Positions 40,441 to 50,185 of a stretch of DNA of 52,700 nt are shown piece by piece (within the stretch, counting starts at the first letter, position 1; each line of letters opens with the position of its first letter). The stretch spans positions 1 through 52,700 of the forward strand of contig JABWCP010000039.1 of NCBI GenBank assembly GCA_013360215.1. Direction: 5' to 3'. Origin of the DNA: a bacterium. GTDB lineage: Bacteria; CLD3; SB21. The notes beneath the pieces are model-generated. The model was not told the origin of the DNA and did no database searches. It saw only the letters and a list, made by a program, of their open reading frames with translations. The translations under genes were made by a program, and so were the position numbers.

Positions 40441-43197
40441 TTGCCTAAATCCATTTCCGAAGCTGAAACCCGTTATTCCCTGATCGATCCCGATCTTAAA
40501 AAAGCCGGATGGAATCTGTCCGACCGGTCGCAGGTGGGGTTTGAAATTCCGGTCGACCGATACGACGGTAAGCTGGAAGAGGGGATCACCGACTATTGCC
40601 TCTACCACGCCAACGGCGAAGTTCTGGCCGTCGTGGAAGCCAAGCGAACCAGCCGCGATGCCCGCGTAGGGCAGAAGCAGGTTGAAGATTACGTCACTAA
40701 GATCGCTAAAACCCAATCCTTCCGACCGTTTGCCTTTATGGCCAATGGCACGGATATCTTCTTCTGGGATACCGAGGAATCAGCACCGCGCCACGTTGCC
40801 GGGTTCTTTTCACGTGAGAATCTCGAACGCCTGCTCTGGATCAAACAAAACCGCATTCCGCTAAGCACGATTCAGATAAAACAATCCATCGTTGACCGCG
40901 CGTATCAGGCGGAAGCAATTCGCCGCATCTCCGAGACCATCGAATTAAAGAAAAAACGTAAAGCCCTGCTTGTCATGGCTACGGGAACGGGCAAAACGCG
41001 CACAACGATGGCCCTGATCGACGTATTTCTGCAGGCCCGCGCCGCTCAGAGGGTTCTGTTCCTCGCTGACCGTGATGCCTTGGTGCAACAGGCCATGACG
41101 GACGGACTCAAACGCCATCTGCCCAACGAAGCCCGCGGACGTATACGAACTTACGACCTCGACAAAACCAAAAGGGTCTTCGTATCCACGCTGCAGACTT
41201 TGGAGATCTGTTTCAAGGAATTCACACCCGGTGATTTCGATCTGATCATTACCGACGAATGCCATCGCTCGATATACAATAAATTCACCGACGTATTGGC
41301 CTATTTCGATGCCGTTCAGATAGGCCTTACGGCTACTCCGGCGCAATTCATCGACCGCGATACATTCAAATTCTTCGATTGCGAAAATAACGCCCCGACC
41401 TTCCTGTATTCCTACGAGGATGCCGTCAAAGAAGAATATCTGGTAGACTACAACGTCTATTCCGCACAGACCAAATTCCAGCGCAAAGGCATCAAAGGCG
41501 TGGACCTGAGCGAGGAGGAACAAAACGCCCTGCGCGAGCGCGGCATTGATCCGGAGGACATCAATTACGAAGGCACCGACCTGGAACGCAAAGTGACCAA
41601 CCGCGACACCCTGCGGAAACAGATCGAGGAATTCATGGAAGTCTGTCACAAAGATTCCACCGGCCAGCTTCCGGGCAAGTCTATCGTCTTTGCCATCACG
41701 CAGGATCACGCCATGCGCATTGCGGAGGAATTCAACAAAATGTATCCCGAACATCAGGGGCGGGTGGTGCAGGTGATCACCAGCAAGATGGAACGCACGC
41801 GCGAACTGATCGATGCCTTCAAGAAAAACGACATGCCGCGCATAGCGATCTCCGTGGACATGCTCGACACGGGCATCGACGTGCCGGAGGTCGTGAATCT
41901 GGCCTTCATGAAGCCGGTCAATTCGCAGATCAAATTCTGGCAGATGATCGGACGCGGCACGCGCCCGCACGAAGCCTGTCAAAACTATGCCTGGCTGCCC
42001 AATAGCCGCAAAGAGAGTTTCCTCATCGTGGATTTCTGGGAGAATTTCGAACACTTCGAGATGATGCCCAAAGACGACAAAGGCCCTTCGCAGGTGCCCG
42101 TGCTCGTCACGATATTCCATACTCGCCTTCAGAAACTTCAGTTTCTTCTGGGCGACCAGTCTTCCGCCGATCTCAAACGCATCGTGCAGGACGTACGCGC
42201 GGACATTGCCAGGATTCCAACCGATTCTTTTACCGTAAAGAGATCCATGAGCGACCTGAGGCAGGTCACGGACGATGATTTCTGGGCTTATCTGACGGAA
42301 GACAAACTCGAACTGCTCCGTCTCAGGATCGCGCCCTTGCTCCGGTTCGTCACCGGAGTCAATCCCAAAGAAGCCTTTTTCATCAGCAAGATGGAACGTG
42401 CGGAACTGTTTCTTCTGCAGAAAAAAGACTTATCCGCGCTCATGGAATCCATTCGTGAAGACGTAGCACGTCTGCCGTCATCACTGCCGCAGGTAAAAGC
42501 GGTCGAAGAACACCGCCAAAATATATTAGCCAATAAATTCTGGACCGAACTCACGCTTGAACGTCTTGACACAGCCAAAAAAGCCCTCGCCCCGGTGATG
42601 AAACTGGCCGAAGACATCAAAACCGATCCCATCGAACTCGGCCTCGACGACATCATCGATTCCCGCCGGTGGATCATTCTGCGCGACAAGACCGGAAAGC
42701 AAAAGATCATGATCGAGGAATACAAAAAGCAGGTCGAGGAGAAGATCCTTGAACTGGCCGAAAAACATCCGACGATCAAAAAGCTCAAAGCCGGTGAAAC
42801 CATCACGGCAGGCGATCTGGAAGACTTAGACGATACACTTGAAAAAGAACTGATCCATCTCGGCCTTGACGAAGAAAATATTCTCAAAGCTTTCGGCGTG
42901 CGCGTAGGGAATCTCGTGGATTTTCTCAAACATATCCTGCACCTGGAGTCGCTTCCGACCTACGCATCCATCGTGCAAAGGTCATTCGATGCCTTTATTC
43001 TGGAACATAATTACAACGCCGATCAGTCGCGTTTTCTTCGTGTCGTGCAAAGCGTATTTCTGCAAAGACGCAAACTGGAACTGGCCGATCTGTATGAGGA
43101 ACCGTTTACGAATCTTGGAATGAATGCGGTGGAGAAGTTATTTGGGAAAGAGGAAGTGGATGAATTGATTATGTTAACAAGAAGATTAGTTGCTTGA
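40441..43197 (+). CDS. hsdR: Type I restriction endonuclease subunit R (EcoEI-like)
   Basis: A 918-residue motor-nuclease subunit that cleaves unmethylated DNA after ATP-driven translocation. The N-terminal PD-(D/E)xK nuclease has Asp51 and Glu66-Ala-Lys68, followed by QKQ. SF2 helicase motifs are TGTGKT 181-186, DECH 272-275, TATP 297-300 and a later QMIGRGTR. The C-terminal part matches the EcoEI_R_C type. The start is TTG 40441 behind a TTGGGG site. GC-rich codon use contrasts with the next gene. First gene of the restriction locus. Confidence 0.95.
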   Translation: MPKSISEAETRYSLIDPDLKKAGWNLSDRSQVGFEIPVDRYDGKLEEGITDYCLYHANGEVLAVVEAKRTSRDARVGQKQVEDYVTKIAKTQSFRPFAFMANGTDIFFWDTEESAPRHVAGFFSRENLERLLWIKQNRIPLSTIQIKQSIVDRAYQAEAIRRISETIELKKKRKALLVMATGTGKTRTTMALIDVFLQARAAQRVLFLADRDALVQQAMTDGLKRHLPNEARGRIRTYDLDKTKRVFVSTLQTLEICFKEFTPGDFDLIITDECHRSIYNKFTDVLAYFDAVQIGLTATPAQFIDRDTFKFFDCENNAPTFLYSYEDAVKEEYLVDYNVYSAQTKFQRKGIKGVDLSEEEQNALRERGIDPEDINYEGTDLERKVTNRDTLRKQIEEFMEVCHKDSTGQLPGKSIVFAITQDHAMRIAEEFNKMYPEHQGRVVQVITSKMERTRELIDAFKKNDMPRIAISVDMLDTGIDVPEVVNLAFMKPVNSQIKFWQMIGRGTRPHEACQNYAWLPNSRKESFLIVDFWENFEHFEMMPKDDKGPSQVPVLVTIFHTRLQKLQFLLGDQSSADLKRIVQDVRADIARIPTDSFTVKRSMSDLRQVTDDDFWAYLTEDKLELLRLRIAPLLRFVTGVNPKEAFFISKMERAELFLLQKKDLSALMESIREDVARLPSSLPQVKAVEEHRQNILANKFWTELTLERLDTAKKALAPVMKLAEDIKTDPIELGLDDIIDSRRWIILRDKTGKQKIMIEEYKKQVEEKILELAEKHPTIKKLKAGETITAGDLEDLDDTLEKELIHLGLDEENILKAFGVRVGNLVDFLKHILHLESLPTYASIVQRSFDAFILEHNYNADQSRFLRVVQSVFLQRRKLELADLYEEPFTNLGMNAVEKLFGKEEVDELIMLTRRLVA

Positions 43198-43283
43198 AGA
43201 TGGATGTAAAGAACTTTTTCGTGATATATAAATCATTGTTCTAATCTATTTGGAAAGACATTTGCAAAATAATGGGAGGTAAC

Positions 43284-46200
43284 ATGCGTTTTTTTGTATT
43301 CATATCCACAACTTGTCATAAAGATGCTCAAGAAAAGGGCTTTGCGAAGGAAATTGAGAAGCTGAGAATAAAGGTTGAAGCCGATCAATCAGTAGACTCA
43401 TGGGAAGATTTTTTGCCAAGTCCTATCATACAAAAGAAATTAGGGGGTTATAGGTTAGTCGCAGAAAAGCGAATCGTTGATGACTCCACAATGGCGATAG
43501 TATTTCTTACTATTTTGAAAAAGGGAACTCCGAAATATGAGAAATTTCATGGTGCAGAAGTCGAGTATTGTGAAAACCTTAAACCATCAAATTTACAAGT
43601 TACCGATGAAATCAGGGCTCGCATTAGAGAAGAAAATTCTGTACCAATTGTTCCTGAGCCGAATGACATAGAATACAGTTATCTTTTTGATCAGGGCAAT
43701 AGCCTGGATTTTGACGATGGCATTGTGTTCGAAAGTCATGAATGGGTCCAACGTATCTCCAAGGGTGAATACCAACAATATCTAACAGATTTCTACAATA
43801 TTGCTAGTGGCATATTTGGGGATGCGACAGACACATTAAAGATCAGCTCTTCAACTAGTGCACAGATCTTATTCCGTTACTTTCCTGAATCAAAAATATT
43901 GTTTCTGATTTCACCGATTACAAAAGCCAATCAATCAGAAATTCAGAAGATTCAGGAACAATTTGCGTCTATTTTAATGAATTCAACGGTGTCCCAAGAC
44001 GAATTATTGAGACAAAGCGGAAGATCTTATCCTGCATTAGTACTCGCTGATGATTTTGAAGTGTGGAGTGCCATTGAGTCTAACAAAGAGGGCAATTTGG
44101 CCCTTTCTCCAGAGGAATCAGTTATTCTAGAGTCCGTTTTCTTGTCAAAGAGACCCAAAGAAAAGAGATTTCCCCTGTTCATTAATGGAAGACCGGGTAG
44201 CGGTAAGTCTACGGTCTTACATTATATGTTTGCAGAGTTTTTTTTTCGACATATTCAGAAGTCGAAAGATCAGAGGCTAAAGCGGCCGCCCCTGTATCTC
44301 ACATATAATCCGAGACTACTGGAAAACGCCCGAGCCGCTGTGGTCAAAATAGTGACATCAAACCACAAATTTGCCGCAGAAAAAAAAGTATTTACGGAGC
44401 AGGAATTGGAGGAAACCCTCGATCAGGCATTTGAAGTTTTTCATGATTTTCTTAAAAAATCTCTGCCATCAGAAAAGTCAAACTTATTCCGTAAAGATAA
44501 AAGGATTGATTTTGGAGAGTTTAAGAAAAGATGGTCAGACCATATGAGGCGTGATTTCCGGAATGAACTAAAAAAAATCAACGCCGAATTAGCATGGCAT
44601 GTTATTAGAACATACATCAAAGGCATGCGTGACGATGAGGATAACTATTTTGACAAGGATTCCTATTTTGATCTTCCGGAAAAGAGAAAAACAGTCAGTC
44701 AGAAGACATTTGACTTAATTTATGATGAATGTTGGGAAGGTTGGTATTATCCATTATGCAATAAATCGCAATACTGGGATGATCAGGATCTGACGCGCAA
44801 GGTTCTTGATGAGGTTGGGGCAGATTATTTCCAATATCCAGCCGTTTTTTGTGATGAGGCACAAGATTTTACTCGGATTGAATTGGAACTTATTTTCAGG
44901 ATGAATCTTTTTTCACGACGACGGACATTACCGGATCAGATAAAAAATATCGCATTTTCATTTGCAGGTGACCCATTCCAGACTCTCAACCCAACAGGAT
45001 TCAATTGGGAATCAGTTTCATCAGCTTTTTATGAAAGAATAGTTCAACATTTGGATCCTTCTGGATCAGGGCGGCTTCAATTCAATCCTCAAGAACTGAA
45101 GAACAGTTACCGTTCGACACGTCACATCGTAGGAGTGTGCAATCTCATACTCTTAGTTCGCGGCATTCTCTTTAATATACCTAAGCTGCATCCACAAGTA
45201 TCTTGGTTTGAAAGGGATGCTTCAGTTCCGGAATTTTATGATATACAAAGTCAGCATTGTGTTGATCGACTAAGAGAGGAGGAGAGCATTACGGTTATCT
45301 TACCCTGTCAAGAAGATGAAGAATTAGACTACATCGAGAAAGACAGTATTTTAAAGGAATTGTCGGTTTCCGGAGACCGTCCAAGAACCTTCTTAAGTCC
45401 AATGGCTGCCAAAGGTCAAGAATTCCCTCGTGTTGTTATCTATAAGTTCGGAGATGATTGTGTTCGCAACTACCCAACTCTGTTAGACCCACTCTCTTCC
45501 GTAAAGCCTCAGGAACAGGACTTGGATAGGCTATTGCCCATGCAATATTTTATGAATCGTCTATATGTGGCAGCCAGCAGGGCTCAGAAGCGATTGATCA
45601 TTGTTGATACAGAAGATGGCATTAGCAAATTCTGGAATAATGCAATGATGACTAACCCCGATGCTCTTATTGATAAGTATAGAACCATGTTTGATCCGAA
45701 TAATCCATGGGGGACAAAAAATATCTGTCTCTGTCAGCCGGGCGTCCAGACCACAAAAGATAGAAAATGGTCCGAAGATCGGGAAAACCCTGAAGAGCTC
45801 GCAGAAGTAGCGAAGAACTTAAAGGAGGACGGAAGAAGAACCAAGAGTTCATATAAGTTGCGTCTAGCATCAGCAAATTTTGAGCGCGCTTCTTTACCTG
45901 ATGAAGCTAAAAGATGTATGGCATTGTGTTATGAAATAGAAAATAAGTATACTGAAGCAGCTAAATTGTATCAAGAACAATCCTTACACACAGAAGCTCT
46001 TGGGTGCTATTGGCAGGGGGGCTTGTTCAGTAATGTTGTAAAAAATGTTGCGTTTTCGGAGTATCCAGAGTACCGAGCGTCAGATTTTATGCTGGGAGTG
46101 CAAAGTGGATCAGACAGTATACAGTTCCTTGATTTTATTTCGAATGAAATGCGCGGCCCCAGGAAAAATAATATAATTGACAATCCGACATGGATTAACG

Positions 46201-47399
46201 TTTTTGAGAAACTGATAGCAGCGCTGGCGAAAATGGACAACACAACTGATGGTAACGATGCATATAGAAAAGTTATGGCAATTAGTCAAGAAGGTCTCCC
46301 GACGTCACAATACTTGGAGCTTGGAAAACTCGCATGCAAAGCAGGGCTTTATGAGGAAGCATTGAAACAGTTCAATAAAATCACGCCCAAACCGGTTGAT
46401 GCACCCGAATACGTTTTTGTAAAATCACAACTTTCGCCATTTCCGGAAAGTATTGAATGGCTGCACAAACAAAAAAATGGTAGTGAAATAATAACCCAAT
46501 GGAAAACGCATTCACTTTTGCTTGAGGAAAAATATGAAACAATAGTCTACAATGCTATTATTGAAAAGCAGGCGTTTGACCTCCTTCCTCAATTCATAGA
46601 GTTTCATCCTAAGTATGACTATTTTTTTAAAGCGCTTAGTGTTTATGAAAAGGAACAAGATGATATATCGTACGAGTTAATGGCGCATCGGCTGATTTGT
46701 CATTACGTAGATGAAAACCGATGGACAGAAGTGTTGAAGTTCTTGAACAGTAATATCAAGATAAAAAAGTTGGATTTAGGTATAAAGAATCGATTTGTTT
46801 TTGAATTTGCAAAATCATCACCGAAACTCAATGAAGAAAACGAAAAAGCCATCGCAGATTTTATTGAGAAGTGGTATATCAAACACCCAGAATCAATTTT
46901 TAGTATAAAGATAGTTGGGACGTCAGTTGAGAAATCAAATCGTATGATTCTTTCTCTTGAATTTTATGAAAATATTTGGAAGCACAAGAAATATGGATCA
47001 GAAGCAGATCTGGAATTTGCAAGAAGACGTTGGTTGCGGTGTAAAAATAGGCAAATAGAACGTGGCAAATCCACATCTCGTGGAATTGAGGACTTTGAAA
47101 AATACTCTGCGGAGTGGGGCTATTCTATTGATGACATCCCGCAATATGAAGATCTTGATGGTATATCTTTTTCAGACGAGTATAAAGTTCCAGTGCAGCA
47201 GCAAAAAGCACGAGCAAGTACGCGGGTCGAGATTAGAAAGGATACGATTTCTGAAGAGCAGCGACTGGCTATCAAGGATCTTTATGAAATTGGTTATTCA
47301 GTAGAAAAAATACGACATATATTTCCGACGGTGTCCAATAACACGATCGAAATGATAATTGACAGTAACATGACTGAAGCGCAGAACAAACACAAGTAA
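43284..47399 (+). CDS. Large SF1 (UvrD/Rep-like) helicase-ATPase with RelE-like N-terminus and TPR-like C-terminus, within the type I RM locus
   Basis: A 1371-residue protein. Residues 1-95 resemble a RelE/ParE-type fold (IEKLRIKVE, KKLGGYRLVAEKRIVDDSTM). Residues 300-775 hold SF1 motifs: Walker A GRPGSGKST 302-310, DEAQD 524-528, AGDPFQT 561-567, NSYRST 608-613, AAKGQEF 708-714 and YVAASRAQKR 761-770. Residues about 830-1290 are helical repeats of TPR type, and 1330-1365 look like a helix-turn-helix. ATG 43284 is chosen because GGGAGG lies four bases before it (an ATG 12 bases upstream includes that site). The gene is AT-rich and ends three bases before hsdM, so it is likely co-expressed. 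Confidence 0.85.
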   Translation: MRFFVFISTTCHKDAQEKGFAKEIEKLRIKVEADQSVDSWEDFLPSPIIQKKLGGYRLVAEKRIVDDSTMAIVFLTILKKGTPKYEKFHGAEVEYCENLKPSNLQVTDEIRARIREENSVPIVPEPNDIEYSYLFDQGNSLDFDDGIVFESHEWVQRISKGEYQQYLTDFYNIASGIFGDATDTLKISSSTSAQILFRYFPESKILFLISPITKANQSEIQKIQEQFASILMNSTVSQDELLRQSGRSYPALVLADDFEVWSAIESNKEGNLALSPEESVILESVFLSKRPKEKRFPLFINGRPGSGKSTVLHYMFAEFFFRHIQKSKDQRLKRPPLYLTYNPRLLENARAAVVKIVTSNHKFAAEKKVFTEQELEETLDQAFEVFHDFLKKSLPSEKSNLFRKDKRIDFGEFKKRWSDHMRRDFRNELKKINAELAWHVIRTYIKGMRDDEDNYFDKDSYFDLPEKRKTVSQKTFDLIYDECWEGWYYPLCNKSQYWDDQDLTRKVLDEVGADYFQYPAVFCDEAQDFTRIELELIFRMNLFSRRRTLPDQIKNIAFSFAGDPFQTLNPTGFNWESVSSAFYERIVQHLDPSGSGRLQFNPQELKNSYRSTRHIVGVCNLILLVRGILFNIPKLHPQVSWFERDASVPEFYDIQSQHCVDRLREEESITVILPCQEDEELDYIEKDSILKELSVSGDRPRTFLSPMAAKGQEFPRVVIYKFGDDCVRNYPTLLDPLSSVKPQEQDLDRLLPMQYFMNRLYVAASRAQKRLIIVDTEDGISKFWNNAMMTNPDALIDKYRTMFDPNNPWGTKNICLCQPGVQTTKDRKWSEDRENPEELAEVAKNLKEDGRRTKSSYKLRLASANFERASLPDEAKRCMALCYEIENKYTEAAKLYQEQSLHTEALGCYWQGGLFSNVVKNVAFSEYPEYRASDFMLGVQSGSDSIQFLDFISNEMRGPRKNNIIDNPTWINVFEKLIAALAKMDNTTDGNDAYRKVMAISQEGLPTSQYLELGKLACKAGLYEEALKQFNKITPKPVDAPEYVFVKSQLSPFPESIEWLHKQKNGSEIITQWKTHSLLLEEKYETIVYNAIIEKQAFDLLPQFIEFHPKYDYFFKALSVYEKEQDDISYELMAHRLICHYVDENRWTEVLKFLNSNIKIKKLDLGIKNRFVFEFAKSSPKLNEENEKAIADFIEKWYIKHPESIFSIKIVGTSVEKSNRMILSLEFYENIWKHKKYGSEADLEFARRRWLRCKNRQIERGKSTSRGIEDFEKYSAEWGYSIDDIPQYEDLDGISFSDEYKVPVQQQKARASTRVEIRKDTISEEQRLAIKDLYEIGYSVEKIRHIFPTVSNNTIEMIIDSNMTEAQNKHK

Positions 47400-47402
47400 A
47401 TC

Positions 47403-48899
47403 ATGCTCACAAACCCTGACTTAAAATCAAAAATCGACTCCCTCTGGGACAAATTCTGGTCCGGTGGAATAGCCAATCCGATTACAGCCATTGAACAAAT
47501 GTCCTATCTGATCTTTCTGAAAAGACTGGAAGACATGGACAATGCCCGCGCCGCCGCGGCTAAGCGGAGAAATGAAACGTACCGCTCGGTATTTCACGGA
47601 AATAAGGAATGCAGATGGTCGCACTGGAGCCAATTGCCCGGCGATCAAATGCTCAAGCATGTGCGCGATAAGGTGTTCGATTTCCTGCGGGAAGTGGGCG
47701 GGGAGACGAGCACATTCACACAGCACATGGAAGACGCCGTGTTTGTCATTCCGAAAGCGTCGCTCTTGCAGGAAGCGGTCAAGATCATCGACGATATGCA
47801 CATTTCGGAACAAAACGTGGACGTGCAGGGCGATCTGTATGAGTATTTGTTGAGCCAGCTTACCACGTCCGGCAAGAACGGCCAATTCCGCACTCCGCGG
47901 CATATCATTCGTATGATCACGAAACTCGTCGATCCGAAGATCGGCCAGCGTATTTGCGATCCGGCTTGCGGCACGGGCGGGTTTCTTGTCGCCGCCTATG
48001 AACAAATTCTCGAAGAAAACACGACCCCTGACCTGATCGAACGCGACGAAGACGGCAAGGCGCATCACCTGATCGGCGATAAGATCGCGGATAAGAAACT
48101 GATGCAATTCCTGAAAAGCCGCGCGCTCACCGGATACGATTTCGATTCCACGATGGTGCGTATCGGCGCGATGAACCTGATGCTGCACGGCATTGACAAT
48201 CCGCGCTGCGTTTACACCGATACCATGTCGAAGGCATTTACCGAAAAATCGGAATACGACGTTATTTTAGCCAATCCGCCATTCAAAGGCTCGATCGACA
48301 AGAGCGACATCAATGAGCGTTTTACCACCAGCACGACCAAGACGGAACTGCTTTTCATCGAATTGATCTACGGCCTGCTGAAAAACGGCGGCAAGGCGGG
48401 CGTGATCGTGCCGGACGGCGTGTTATTCGGGACGAGCAATGCGCATGTGGATACCCGCAAGATCATCGTGGATAAGTGCAAGCTCGAAGGGGTGATCTCT
48501 ATGCCTTCGGGCGTATTCAAACCGTATGCGGGCGTTTCCACAGCGGTGCTGATATTCCAGAAGGGCGGCACGACGAAGAACGTCTGGTTTTACGATATGG
48601 AAGCCGACGGATTTTCACTCGACGATAAACGTCAGCGTGTTGAGGCCAATGATATTCCGGACATTCTGAAGAGTTGGGGATTGAGAAATTCGGAATCACC
48701 TATCGACAATCAAAAATTCTTCAAAGTGACCGTCTCCGATATCCGAGCAAATAAATACGATCTTTCCATTTCACGATACAAAGAGATCGTGCACACGGAA
48801 ATCGAATACGAAAAGCCGGATGTGATCATGAATAAGATCGTCGAATTGGAAAAAGGGATCGCGATGGATGTGGAAGAGATTAGGGAGATGATGAAGTGA
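47403..48899 (+). CDS. hsdM: Type I DNA methyltransferase subunit M
   Basis: A 498-residue N6-adenine methyltransferase that modifies the sequence recognised by HsdS and is also required for restriction. The N-terminal helical HsdM_N domain is followed by motif I DPACGTGGF (186-194) and the catalytic NPPF (291-294). Its GC content matches hsdR. Its stop overlaps the hsdS start (GTGA, 48896-48899), so translation is coupled. The preceding gene is the helicase-like protein and not another hsd gene. Confidence 0.96.
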   Translation: MLTNPDLKSKIDSLWDKFWSGGIANPITAIEQMSYLIFLKRLEDMDNARAAAAKRRNETYRSVFHGNKECRWSHWSQLPGDQMLKHVRDKVFDFLREVGGETSTFTQHMEDAVFVIPKASLLQEAVKIIDDMHISEQNVDVQGDLYEYLLSQLTTSGKNGQFRTPRHIIRMITKLVDPKIGQRICDPACGTGGFLVAAYEQILEENTTPDLIERDEDGKAHHLIGDKIADKKLMQFLKSRALTGYDFDSTMVRIGAMNLMLHGIDNPRCVYTDTMSKAFTEKSEYDVILANPPFKGSIDKSDINERFTTSTTKTELLFIELIYGLLKNGGKAGVIVPDGVLFGTSNAHVDTRKIIVDKCKLEGVISMPSGVFKPYAGVSTAVLIFQKGGTTKNVWFYDMEADGFSLDDKRQRVEANDIPDILKSWGLRNSESPIDNQKFFKVTVSDIRANKYDLSISRYKEIVHTEIEYEKPDVIMNKIVELEKGIAMDVEEIREMMK

Positions 48900-50113
48900 C
48901 TACTGTTCAATACTATCCCAAAGTCAATTTACGCGATCATGCTTTGTTAATAAGGGGTATTACGTTCAAGCCGCATCAAAAAACTGATATTCCTTCTGAT
49001 GATGCAATAGTGTGCTTACGTACTGCCAATGTCCAATCTAATGTTGATTGGAGAAGTCTTATCTATATTCCAAAGGCACTAGTAAAAAGGACTGATAAGT
49101 TATTGCGTGAAAAAGACATTCTAATATCAACAGCCAATAGCAATAATTTGGTTGGCAAGTGTTGCTTGATTCGCTCACTTCAAGTCCCGGCAACACTTGG
49201 GGGATTCATTTCCGTTATTCGCGCAAATGGTGAGAGCCTTGACGCGTCGTATCTTTATCATTATTTGAATTCTGACGAAATTCAAGCGCTTCTCAGAAGT
49301 ATTTCCAGGCAAACTACAAATATTTCGAACCTACCGACAGACCAATTGTTGAATGTTCAAATCCCTCTCCCTCCTCTTCCTATCCAGAAGCGCATCGCCG
49401 TGATACTTGAGAAAGCCGACGCCGCGCGCGAAAAGCGTCGCCAAACCATCGAGCTCACAGAAAAATTTCTCCAGTCCGCCTTCCTCGAAATGTTCGGCGA
49501 TCCGGTGACAAATCCGAAGGGGTGGGAAAAGGAGACCATGGATGAGCTGTGTGATAGAATTACAGATGGTACGCACGACACTCCCAAACGCCTAACACAA
49601 GGAGTGAAGTTCATAACTGGAAAGAATATTCGCCCACATAGGATTGACTTCAGCAATCTGGACTTTGTTTCGCAAGATGTTCATGAGGAAATCTATAGGA
49701 GGTGTAATCCTATATTCGGAGATGTTCTTTACACAAATATTGGAGTCAATCTTGGAACCGCCGTCATGAACAACCTGCATGAAGAATTCAGCATGAAGAA
49801 TGTTGCGTTGCTCAAACATAATCGTCAGAAACTGGAATCTCGATTTCTTGAATACATTCTCAATGATCAAAGAATGAAAAAGGCTCTTCTCAAGCGCTTT
49901 TCAATTGGTGGAGCTCAATCATTTTTAAGCTTAGGTAACATTAAAATGATTGAAATACCAGTTCCCCCTCTCTCCTTACAGCAAAAATTCGCCGCGATGG
50001 TCGAGAAAGTCGAAGCCATGCGCTTCAGGCAGCGCGCGTCGGAGCAGGAATTGGAAAATTTGTTTCACAGTTTGATGCAGCAGGCGTTTAAGGGGGAGTT
50101 GGTACTTGCTTGA
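48896..50113 (+). CDS. hsdS: Type I specificity subunit S
   Basis: A 405-residue DNA-recognition subunit with two target-recognition domains (about 1-155 and 205-350) separated by conserved helical regions. These are PLPPLPIQKRIAVILEKA through FLEMFGDP (157-203) and PVPPLSLQQKFAAMVEKV through AFKGELVLA at the end. The GTG start overlaps the hsdM stop and is preceded by AGGGAG. The recognition domains are AT-rich while the conserved regions are GC-rich, a mosaic typical of domain shuffling. Two fragments of its 3' end lie 1.8-2.1 kb downstream. Confidence 0.94.
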   Translation: MTTVQYYPKVNLRDHALLIRGITFKPHQKTDIPSDDAIVCLRTANVQSNVDWRSLIYIPKALVKRTDKLLREKDILISTANSNNLVGKCCLIRSLQVPATLGGFISVIRANGESLDASYLYHYLNSDEIQALLRSISRQTTNISNLPTDQLLNVQIPLPPLPIQKRIAVILEKADAAREKRRQTIELTEKFLQSAFLEMFGDPVTNPKGWEKETMDELCDRITDGTHDTPKRLTQGVKFITGKNIRPHRIDFSNLDFVSQDVHEEIYRRCNPIFGDVLYTNIGVNLGTAVMNNLHEEFSMKNVALLKHNRQKLESRFLEYILNDQRMKKALLKRFSIGGAQSFLSLGNIKMIEIPVPPLSLQQKFAAMVEKVEAMRFRQRASEQELENLFHSLMQQAFKGELVLA

Positions 50114-50185
50114 ATAGTGCAATCTGAAATGTGGGTAGTGGAAAACTTGTAACATTTTAAGTGTATAAATAGGGGAGCATTTCTT

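Noticed and set aside
40411-42929. Long minus-strand open frames opposite hsdR (up to 391 residues)
   Set aside because: They mirror the codon pattern of the confirmed hsdR gene and have no recognisable domain.
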